Assembly (NCBI GenBank): GCA_963920575.1
Contig: OY986965.1
Location: forward strand, 13,406,290-13,470,289
Reading direction: 5' to 3'
DNA: 64,000 nt
DNA from: Narthecium ossifragum
Lineage: Eukaryota; Streptophyta; Magnoliopsida; Dioscoreales; Nartheciaceae
Shown here: positions 55,377 to 64,000 of the stretch, in pieces
Layout: every line of letters starts with the position of its first letter
Numbering within the stretch: position 1 is the first letter of the stretch
Notes under the pieces: model-generated
Told to the model about the DNA's origin: nothing
What the model saw: the letters and a program-made list of their open reading frames with translations, nothing else
Databases searched by the model: none
Made by a program: the position numbers and the translations under genes

Positions 55377-57099
55377 TTAAAGACTCCTCAGGTTGCGCCA
55401 GCTGCCCGACCGGCGATAGAACATTAAGATCGTCCTCCTCTCCACCCTCATCACACTCCTCCACGAGATGAACTAGCGTATCAGAATGAATAGCAGCATT
55501 AATACGCATGACGCCCTCCCTGTGAATAACATCCAACTCGTCCTCCGAGCGGCCTACAAGAGCTGCAAAGTTGGGAAAGGCTTCAACGTGGGGAGCCTGC
55601 GCAGTAGAAGGCCCAGGATCACCCAATCTTTTAGGCCAAGGCTGAGACAAGGAGGTTGAAAGACCCGAAGTTGGGTCCCGCAGCACATCAGCATATGAGG
55701 CCTTTAACATAGGTGAGCCGCCCAAGGTTTTAGCCGGCCCACAATCATCTCTATCACCCCCACCTGTCTTCTTAAAAACAAGCTGGCCAGCGGTGGGATC
55801 TCGACCGCCATTCTCATTAAAAGCTGCCACTTTCTCTTTCCCAGGTCTATCATCACGATTTGGGAAGGATTTCCTCCGCCAAGCCCACCTGCCAGTACTG
55901 GCAGACCGCCGATTAGCCGGCGGCCGTGGTTGATCTCTCCGACCACGTGTCTCCATCATGTCTCTCCCTCCAGTCTGGACAGCACGCGAGGCATTGAATG
56001 CACCTCGGTTACCCCGCCATCGTTTTTGGACCACACGCCAACCGTCATCAACCTTAGCTCCGGCAGACGGCTCCGGCGCCGGCGTTGGAGAACTCATGTC
56101 TGAAGCGTCTAAAGGTACGTTGGACAGCGTCCCCAACCCCTTCTCCTTAGTAGAGCAAGAGTCCATTAAATGTCCGATCTTTGCACAGCTCTGGCAGATT
56201 AACACGTCTTCATAAACGATGTTAATTCTCCGGCGACCTCCCTTCCTTCCAACTACTAAGCTCCTGCGTAGTGGCTTACTAAGGTTTACATTGACACACG
56301 CACGAGCGAATCTTCCTCTAGTCGCATCTCTGGTCGACAGATCAACAGCAAGCGGCAACCCCACCTTGGAGACAATACACGAAACAACCTCTTCCTCCAT
56401 ACACTCCGACGCCAAGCTAGGGAGTCGGATCCAAACCGGAGCCATCTCAAAATCTGAAGGCCCCGGGCAAAAATCTGGCTTCCAGGGGATAAGAGACAAC
56501 ATCAGGCCGTTTACAGACCAAGGCCCCTTCGACAAGACAAACTGCTGATCCTCCTCCCCACTCAGCCTAATGGCATAAACACCATTGGCCATGTCCATCA
56601 CCTGAAATTCCCCCAGAGAGCTCCACATATGTGCCAATCTTCTCCTCAAAACTTCCAACGGCACCCAACCGCCGAGGAACCGGCCAAAAACAGAGAAGGC
56701 CCACTTTCGACAGCAACGTTCCATAAGGTCATCATCTAGATAAACAAAATCTTCATCTCCATCCTCCTCACCAACCGCAGTAAATTCCACAACAACATCC
56801 TTCTGTGTCATCAATGAAGTCAACAATGAAGGAGGCCTGCCTGCAAAAGACAACTTCTCTCCAGCCCCTCCAGAACCAGCAGAAACACCCAACCGTTCAA
56901 AGCCTGGCGGGCAGCTGGAATCAGCTTCAACCTCGGCCTCTCCTTCCTCCTCATCCTCAGCTTCAACCTCATCCTCTGCAACCTCGTCTTCGTCAAAAGG
57001 ACAGTGAACTCGAGGTCTGGGGCTCCACCCCGTCACTGATGCCCCAACTTTTCTTTTTTCCAACTTTCCTCTCCTCAACATCTTCTCTTTGATCTTCAT
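55351..57099 (-). CDS. LINE A ORF1: DUF4283 and zinc-knuckle protein
   Basis: 582 residues, uninterrupted. A basic N-terminus and an acidic run (about 36-60) precede SCPPGFERLG; DUF4283 spans about 122-255 (FGRFLGGWVPLEVLRRRLA, ANGVYAIRLSGEED, KGPWSVNGLMLSLIPW); a CCHC zinc knuckle lies at 302-315 (CQSCAKIGHLMDSC); the rest is a Lys/Arg/Gly-rich linker and an acidic tail. In L1-type LINEs this protein binds element RNA. It overlaps ORF2 by 26 bp in another frame. Open here, although the ORF2 that follows is broken. Confidence 0.92.
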   Translation of the reverse strand: MKIKEKMLRRGKLEKRKVGASVTGWSPRPRVHCPFDEDEVAEDEVEAEDEEEGEAEVEADSSCPPGFERLGVSAGSGGAGEKLSFAGRPPSLLTSLMTQKDVVVEFTAVGEEDGDEDFVYLDDDLMERCCRKWAFSVFGRFLGGWVPLEVLRRRLAHMWSSLGEFQVMDMANGVYAIRLSGEEDQQFVLSKGPWSVNGLMLSLIPWKPDFCPGPSDFEMAPVWIRLPSLASECMEEEVVSCIVSKVGLPLAVDLSTRDATRGRFARACVNVNLSKPLRRSLVVGRKGGRRRINIVYEDVLICQSCAKIGHLMDSCSTKEKGLGTLSNVPLDASDMSSPTPAPEPSAGAKVDDGWRVVQKRWRGNRGAFNASRAVQTGGRDMMETRGRRDQPRPPANRRSASTGRWAWRRKSFPNRDDRPGKEKVAAFNENGGRDPTAGQLVFKKTGGGDRDDCGPAKTLGGSPMLKASYADVLRDPTSGLSTSLSQPWPKRLGDPGPSTAQAPHVEAFPNFAALVGRSEDELDVIHREGVMRINAAIHSDTLVHLVEECDEGGEEDDLNVLSPVGQLAQPEESLNEDGLLEQ

Positions 57100-57202
57100 T
57101 TTCTCTTTTTTTTTCTTCTACTTGAGGGCTATGTACAACGCCACCAAACTCTTCTCCTTCATCTCCCCTCATCCAAAGCTCTTCTTCTCAATGTTCTGAG
57201 TT

Positions 57203-58940
57203 GATAAGGCTCTAGAGCCTGAAAGACATTACTGTGTTTCCCTACAAATAATTTTCTACCACTGTCTCCCTATAGTTTAAGGGCTGGAATTTCATAGGGA
57301 CACAGTTGTTTTGCTAGAAGTTTTTGAGTTGTGCTGTGCCGATAGGTTTGTTTGAGGATATTTGATGATCAGTCACTATTGGGTAAACAGTGATAGAGAA
57401 TTGTTTTGAGCAATGAGGTAATTGAGATGAAATACTGGGTGAACTATTTGGGGGAGGAAAGCAGGCTTGCAATCTTTAAGAGAAAGGTCCAACATCCTAC
57501 CTGAACGAAGGATGCTGCATAATGTTTATGGTAAAAATAAGGCTGTACTATACCCTTGAATTTAAGTAAGAAGTAACCATAAGAAAGAGTCCTTGAGAGC
57601 TTCAGAGCTATTTTTGCTATGAGAGCTAGAAATATGTATGCAAGAGTTTTAAGAGTTTCTTTAGCTAACATTCTTTTAGTTGTGGGGACTATCAATTTAA
57701 AGGATTCTAATTCGTCTGTACTAGCGGAGTGTTGGTAGAGAAATTTTCATGGCAATGTGAGACTTGAGTTGAAATAGTGGGGAAACTGTTGAAAGCATGT
57801 TTCTTTTAGTGGCAGATCCAGCATTCTTTCTCAACATGGTTGCGCATTTCAGAGCTAGTACACCTGTGAGCTTAACTACAAATAAAAACAAGCACAAAAC
57901 ATTTCAGGGTTGTAGTTGTTATGAGAGCTAAAAGCATGCTAACTAGGTTTGCAACACCATTACCTCAGTTCTTTAAATCTTTGCAGTATTTTGATAGTAG
58001 TGGTTATGAAAGCAGCTATTAATGTAAATGTCAGTGAAGATGGTTCTAAAAGTATGTAAACAGAACCATATTTTACGGACTTGCTTGGTTATGTGTATTT
58101 CCCTAAAGTAGTTTTAGTGAACTTCAAAACTGGATTTTGCTGGAAATGGGTCCCCTGCGTTCTTATTAAAACATTGTTTTTCATTTTTCTTGTAACTTCA
58201 AACATTGCTGTAGAAAACCTAGTTTAATTTCAAAATCAATTTTTAAGTAAGATAAATAAACAGCCGTATTTCCCAAATATTCTCTTAGGACACCTAGTTT
58301 TTTGTATTGAGACAGCACGAAAGCCACTGTCTGGATTGTCTTATCATTCTTCATTGTCCTATTTAACATATACTTGAAGTGTCATATTGTCATTTCCAGA
58401 GCACTTCTTTTACGCTGGTAACTTCATGACCCTATATATGGTACTTGAGCACATTGTTTTCCTCGGTTTTAATGCGTCTATAGCAACTGATATAAGCACC
58501 AACTAATCATTTTCTTCTTTCTACATAAGTTGCTTGTAGGTATATACTGAGACTCATCTCATGCTTTTTGGGGCTCAATATCCAGGTGCTTGGACATGAT
58601 CTTAAATGGATGCATGGTAACCTCTGCGAACATGGCCATAAAACCTGGCCCAAGGAATGGAGTGTACAGATCTTCTATTTCGGGCTTTTGTTCTCGACCT
58701 ACGCTTGTATTATCTCCTAATTTCAAGAAGTTGAGGGGAACTAATCAATTAGATAAGCTCCCATCGCCAAGGGGTAAGCTGATCAACCTAGCTTGCGTAG
58801 AACTCCTTGCTTATATCTTGTGAACAAAGGATTGGAAGAGTTTTGGTAAAATTGCATCGCTTTTTCTGTGGCCATATAAAATATAATGAATAAAGTTCAA
58901 TGTGTTGGTATGAAGTTCATGGTGAATTTCTATTGTCTGG
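57203..58940. other. Intron-like AT-rich sequence, no recognised gene
   Basis: T-rich sequence without long frames, continuous with 44144-45291 before LINE A inserted. A 77-codon plus-strand frame at 58590-58823 (MDMILNGCMVTSANMAIK) looks somewhat exon-like but I do not recognise it. Confidence 0.4.
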
Positions 58941-58952
58941 ACGGGAGAGGAG

Positions 58953-60931
58953 ATGGCTGGAGTGTCTGGAGTGCATGGTGTTGCTGGTGCCCGGAGTCCT
59001 GGTGATGGCGATCGCCGGGCTACGCCGACCTGTGTCGGACCGGGTAGTGCTCTGGGAGGGGTTCCTATTGATAGTTCCTGGGCGCAGGTAGCTAGGGGAC
59101 TGGATCAGGAGGTGGAGGAGGTTCCGATGGCGATCTACAAGAAGATCCGGGAGAAATATCATGACAAATCGGTGGTGCCACGAGCTGCGGTTGTGCGTGG
59201 CCGGAGGAAGTGGAGTCACACACTCATTGGGAGGTTCTTTGGTGGCCGTGTTGGTCTGGATTTCCTCCGGTGTCGGCTGGCGGGACTTTGGATAACGAAG
59301 GAGCCGTTCTTGGTTATTGATCGAGTGAATGGAGTTTATGCCTTCAAGTTTGGATGTGAGGAGGATCTGATGAAGGTCTTCACTGGTGGTGCCTGGGTTA
59401 TTGATGGTAAGACCTTATCCTTGATTAGGTGGCGCAATTCCTTCTGACCTATAGCCAAGGACTTTGCTCTGGTTCCTCTCTGGGTTCGGTTGTCGGATTT
59501 GCCATCGGATTACTGTGAGGAGGATTCAATTTTTTCTATTGTTTGTTGTGCTGGGAGACCCTTGCTTTTGGATGCTTCGACGGCTTTTGTTGATAGGAGT
59601 CGATTTGCTAGGGTGTGTGTTGAGGTTGATCTGACGAAGCCAGCAAGGCTGGGGACGGTGGTACATGTTGAGGATAGGGATCCAGAGGAAGGAGTCCGGG
59701 CGGAAGGGGAGATGGAGGAAGATGAGGTTGATTTTGAGCAAACCTTTGTGTATGAGAATGTCACGATCTGTAAGATCTGTGAGCATTTCGGTCATAGTGG
59801 GGATAGTTGCAGGTTTAAAGTGGTGAAGGTGGGGGTGCTAGAGCCAGGGAGCCCCCTAGTTGAGGTAGTGGAGGTGGTGAGTACGATGGGGGTGGAAAGC
59901 CCGATGGGTGTGCCTGGAGAGGTGGAGATGCCTGTGTTTGGTGAGCCTAGGGCTTCTGAGATCGGTAGTGTGGAGGTGCCAATCTTGAGTGAGGGTAGGG
60001 TGTCTGCTGATGAGAAAGATGGGACGGAGTGGCACACGATTCAGCTTCGTCGGCGTCGAGGTAGGCCGCCGGTGGTGGAGAGGATGGTGTTGACGCCGGG
60101 GTGGACAGGAAGGAATGATGGGGGTAGGGGGTCTCAAAGTTGGGTGGAGGCCGTTGCGCCACGTAGTGCTCAGCCAGTGGTTCAATGTTGGGTCCCTTGT
60201 GAAAGCGGCGAATGGGAAGTTGCCAGGTAGGCAGGGGAGGGAAGATAAAGGTAAAGGACTGATGGTTTTTACAGCTGGTGGTTCTGGGTTACCGGCTTCT
60301 AGACCCTTCCTTCGTGGGGGTTTGCCTTCGAGTGGCCAAGGCTTGAGGACAGGTGTCAGTGGGCAGGCGGCCTGGTCTTGGTGGTAGGACAGCTGTAGGT
60401 GGTCAAGTTGATTTGGGGTGGTTTGGAGGGGCAGGTGACAGCAAGGGGTTGGTTTGGCAATCTGGTACGACTGCGGGGAGTCGGTTTAACCCATTGGTAG
60501 AGGTGGACTGTTCTCTTCGTGATCTTGATCTTAAGGACTGGTCTCTTCTTGAGAGGGGTTGGCTGGCTCGGGATAGAGGTGGTGTTGCTCGGCCTAGATC
60601 GCTCGTTATTCCTAGAGGTTATCGGGATCCTTCCGATGGCAAGGAGAATATTGATCCTTCTTCTCTAAAAGGTGGGAAGGAGCTTAAGGAGTGCCATGCG
60701 TTGGGGGTGGAGGCTCTTCATCAAGCTCTGGGCCAGGTGCTTTCTCCTCTAGCCAGGGAAGTAGGGGATTTGGTGGATTCAGCTCCTCCAGGCTTCACGC
60801 CGGGGCGTTTCACTATGGGAAGTGTGGATTGTTGTATGGTGGAGGGTTCCTCTCAGAATGCGGCTAAGAGGCTTAGAGAAGATGTTTCTGGGACTGGAGG
60901 TCCTGAGCTCATTCCCTTACGATGTCAATGA
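58953..60931 (+). pseudogene. LINE C ORF1: DUF4283 and zinc-knuckle protein, broken
   Basis: Same architecture as LINE B ORF1: SWAQVARGLDQ, IGRFFGGRVGLDFLRCRLA, VNGVYAFKFGCEEDL, knuckle CKICEHFGHSGDSC, and C-terminal LLERGWLARDRGGVARPRSL. Broken by an in-frame TGA at 59445-59447 (after RWRNSF), a stop at 60228-60230 and a change of frame before 60353. The plus-strand start is taken as ATGGCTGGAG at 58953. Confidence 0.88.
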
Positions 60932-63900
60932 AGGCTGTGGTTTGGAATTGCCATGGTCTGGGGCCTAAAAGGGTTGTTAGTTCTTGTCGAAGGTTGATTA
61001 GGGAGTGCAGGGTAGAGTTTTTGTTTTTGATTGAAGCGGTAGTAGTGCAATCACAGGTGAGTTTTATTTCACAGCAGTTGGGTGCTGGGTGGTGTGTATT
61101 TGCTTCCGGCCAGGGGGAAGAGTGGTGGTATTTTAGCTGTTTGGAGAGTGGAGATTGGTGATGTTTTCTTCACTTCTTATTCTGAGCAAGCTATCCATGG
61201 AATTATTACTTCGTCTAAGTTGGGGCAATGGTTTCTTTCCATTGTGCATGGTGCTTATGCATATGGTGAGAGGAGGGTGTTGTGGGAGTCTCTAAGCAAG
61301 TTGAACAGCTAGGGTTGGCCGCATCTTGTCATTGGGGATTTTAATGTTGTGGCTGCTCCTTCTGAGAAACGTGGAGGCAAGTCCTTTTCCTATGATTGCG
61401 CAACCAGAGATTTTCTTTCTTTCTTGACCAAGGATCGGATGGTGGATCTGGGGTTCCAAGGGCCTTCCTTCACTTGGTGCAATCGCCTGGGGGGTAAAGC
61501 TAGGATCTTGATGAGGTTGGATAGGGCAATTTGTAATAAGCAGTGGCGGGATTGGTTTCCTTTTGCTCGTATTCATCATTTGTTTAGAATGAGATATGAC
61601 CATAGGCCTTTGATGTTGGATTTGGTTCCTGTGGCTACTCCTTTAGGCCCTTCTCCTTTCAGGCTTCAACAACTGTGGGTTCCTTCCCCTGTGTTTAGGC
61701 AGACTGTACTTCATGCTTGGAGGAGGAATCGACATGGGTCAGCCCAGTATGTATTCAAAGGGAGATTGAAGGAGACCAGGAATAATGTGAAATCTTGGAA
61801 TAGAGTAGATGAGTTTGACTTGGTTAATTCTCAAAGGCATCTTCATCTACAGCTTCAGCAGTTGTATTTGCTTGAAGAAAAAGGACCGTTGAGTCTGGAC
61901 CAGGAGGGTTTAATGCGTTCATTGGAGAATCAAGTAGTGGCATTACAACTTCAACATGATACTTTTTCTTCTCAGAGGCGCAAATCCAAGTGGGTTGCTG
62001 ATGGTGATCGTAATTCTCAATTTTTTCATGTCAGTTGAAGTGCGTAGACACATGTCTAAGATCTTGGAGATTAAGGAGGATGGTGAGGTGGTTTCTCATC
62101 AAGATGATATCGCTTCAGTATTCTTGGGTTTTTATAAGTCTCTTTGGTGTGGGAAGGTGTGTAATAGTTCCTTACCTCTACCTTGTCTGCCGGTTTTATC
62201 TGAAGAAGGGAGGGTTGCTTTCACAGATCAGGTTACTGGGGAGGAAATTAAGAGAGCATTGGATCAGATGGGAAGGTTCAAGTGCCTAGGTCCAGATGGC
62301 TTCCCTGCTGATTTTTATCTTATGCACTGGGATGTGGTTGGATCTTCTCTGATTTCTCTGGTACAAAAGTTTTTTGAGACTGCTTCATTGCCTCCTGGGT
62401 GGAATGACACTTTTATTTCTTTTGTTCCTAAGAATGATAATCCTAGAAGGGTTAAGGATTACAGGCCTATTAGCTTGTGTAATGTTACCTATAAGATTAT
62501 CACATCTGTGCTGGTGAATAGGTTGAAGCCTTTTTTGGGGGAGTTGATAAGTTGTGAGCAGTCTGCATTTCTTCAGGGTAGATCAATTCTGGATAATGTC
62601 AGTGTGGCACAGGAAGCTTTGCATTCTATGAGGATTGCTTCGGATAAGAACCCTCTAATGGCTGTTAAGGTAGACATTCGAGCAGCTTATGATTCAGTGA
62701 AATGGGATTTTCTTTTTCGGGTAATGTTGGCTATGGGGTTTCCTCCTAAGTGGATGGATTGGATTAAAGCTTGTGTTGCTACACCTCAGTTCTCTCTGAT
62801 TATTAATGGCAGAGTTCTAGGTTACTTTAAATCAAGGAAGGGTCTGTGTCAAGGGGATCCTTTATCCCCTTATTTGTTCCTGCTGGTTCAGGAGGTGTTA
62901 ACTAGATTGCTGAGACAACCTTTGTTGGAATTGGATGGAGTTGGTTTTGGGAGAGGGATTGTTAAAGTTGATCATTTATTATTTGCTGATGATTGCTTAT
63001 TCCTTACTAAGGCTAATAGAGAGGAAGTTGCTAAGTTGCTGAATGTGCTGAAAAGATTCCATCTTTTATCTGGTTTAGAGATTAATAGAGAGAAATCTAG
63101 TGTGAAGTTCTCTTCCAAGTCTTCAAGCCGGCGTCGGAGAAGGTTGTGTAGGAAATTGGGGTTTGGGGAGCAGGTCAGTCCTTGGAGGTATCTGGGTGTA
63201 CCTTTAAATGTTAAGTGTCTCAGGGCAAGGGATTTTAATTCACTGGTTGAAGTTGTGCAGTCTAAATTAGCTTCTTGGAATGCAGTAAAGCTTGCTGAAG
63301 CTGGGAGGGCCACTTTGATTCAGTCAGTTTTGCAAGCTTTGCCTTTGTTTGTCATGTCAGCTGTGCCGGTGTATCGTGTGGTTTTGAATCGGATCTCTTT
63401 ATTGTGTCGTGAATTTCTTTGGCAGGGAAGAAGGAGAAGTATCTCTACTGTGGCTTGGGATAAGGTGTGTAGACATAAGTTGGAAGGGTCCTTGGGGTGA
63501 GGGACCACTTTCTTTGGCAGCAAGCTTTGCGAATGAAGAGGGTGGCCAGTTTGCTTTAGGATGACAAGTCTATTTAGGCTGCTGTAGTGAAAGCTAAGTA
63601 TGGTTTAGTTAGTGGTTTGCCTAAAGTCCAGTCTTCTTCTAGAATGTCTTCTGTGTGGAGATCCTTGACTGGGGCTGCAAATTTGCATCATGGAGGTTTG
63701 AAGTGGCAGGTTCATAGGGATAGTCAGATCAGTGTTGTTTTTGATTGGTGGGTACTTGATAGGCCATTGTCACGTAGCCCTTACCCTATGACTGCTGATG
63801 AAGCTCTGGAAAAACTGAAGGTTTGTGATCTTTTTGATGAGATGGATTGTTGGAATGTTGACCTTCTGTCTGGTTTGTTTCATCCCTCCCTTGTTGAAGC

Positions 63901-64000
63901 TATCTTGCTTATTCCTGTTGGGGGGTGTGATGCTGGACCTAAGTGGATGCATGGTAAGTTGGGGGTTATTTCTTCTTCTTCATGTTACCAGTATCTTCAG
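60922..64000 (+). pseudogene. LINE C ORF2: endonuclease and reverse transcriptase, broken, 3' end missing
   Basis: Starts MSMKAVVWNCHGLGPKR at 60922, overlapping ORF1 by about 10 bp. Recognisable: endonuclease (WNCHGLG, VIGDFNVVAAPSEKRGG, YDHRPL), linker (VADGDRNSQFFHVS), reverse transcriptase (DYRPISLCNVTYKI, GLCQGDPLSPYLF, LLFADDCLF) and the thumb region (WRYLGVPLNVK). Breaks: frameshift near 61090-61110, TAG at 61310-61312, frameshift near 62030, TGA at 63498-63500, and more stops after 63540. RNase H would lie beyond the window. Confidence 0.9.

Larger units (their letters stand above)
45301..57192 (-). mobile_element. LINE A: L1-type retroelement, interrupted by LINE B
   Basis: Minus strand: a ~93-bp leader, ORF1 (57099-55351), ORF2 start (55376), then, after the LINE B interruption, the rest of ORF2 to 45343 and a poly-A tail (T run 45301-45310 on the plus strand). 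The same 9-bp string GTTCTGAGT lies at 45292-45300 and 57193-57201, the likely target duplication. ORF2 is broken by stops, so the element is dead. Confidence 0.85.
58953..64000 (+). mobile_element. LINE C: degraded L1-type retroelement, continues past the window
   Basis: Plus-strand relative of LINE B with ORF1 and ORF2 in order, both full of stops and frameshifts. The 3' end, poly-A and target duplication lie beyond 64000. Confidence 0.88.

Overview
This is plant nuclear DNA, made almost entirely of nested transposable elements around one probable working gene, a P-class pentatricopeptide-repeat (PPR) gene. Evidence for a plant: an Rf-type PPR protein, plant mobile domain (PMD) and GRF-zinc-finger genes carried by Mutator-like elements (MULEs), L1-type LINEs with DUF4283 and RNase H domains, PIF/Harbinger elements, and exons with GT..AG introns. 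The PPR gene is GC-rich at its 5' end and AT-richer at its 3' end, which fits a monocot. I cannot name the species. No rRNA, tRNA, CRISPR array or prokaryotic gene was seen. A 200-base run of N (42485-42684) marks an assembly gap.

Layout. 200-5003: PIF/Harbinger element (TAA duplications) with an intact three-exon transposase and a frameshifted MYB/SANT-like partner. 6415-7499: 3' exons of a TEX30-like alpha/beta hydrolase. 8180-10066: intact PPR gene (minus strand). 10581-11263: MITE-like element. 11597-18331: LTR-type element (CCAAG duplication) holding a nested solo LTR at 13380-15750 (GTCAT duplication). 19771-20879: short MULE-like element. 20891-21839: Harbinger-type MITE (TTA duplication). 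23681-24757: MULE-like element with doubled ends. 25128-30298: a second copy of the PPR gene and its 3' flank, broken by a hAT MITE and two solo LTRs, each with its own target duplication. 30336-43894: MULE A, carrying a transposase and a PMD gene, with MULE B (36125-43042, 10-bp duplication, transposase plus GRF zinc finger) nested inside. 43895-44143: third PPR fragment, only the 5' end. 45301-57192: L1-type LINE A (minus) with LINE B inside it. 58953-64000: degraded LINE C (plus), running off the window.

Reading the insertions in order: a PPR locus was duplicated; one copy kept its frame and the other was taken apart by later insertions; a PMD-carrying MULE landed at the 5' end of the broken copy and was itself hit by another MULE. 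Several element ORFs are broken by one or a few in-frame stops. The most intact elements are the Harbinger transposase, the GRF gene and ORF2 of LINE B. I found no convincing new biological system. The best leads are the PPR gene and its predicted RNA target, the palindrome arrays and odd 250-bp flanking repeats of MULE A, and the anomalous LINE-in-LINE junction.
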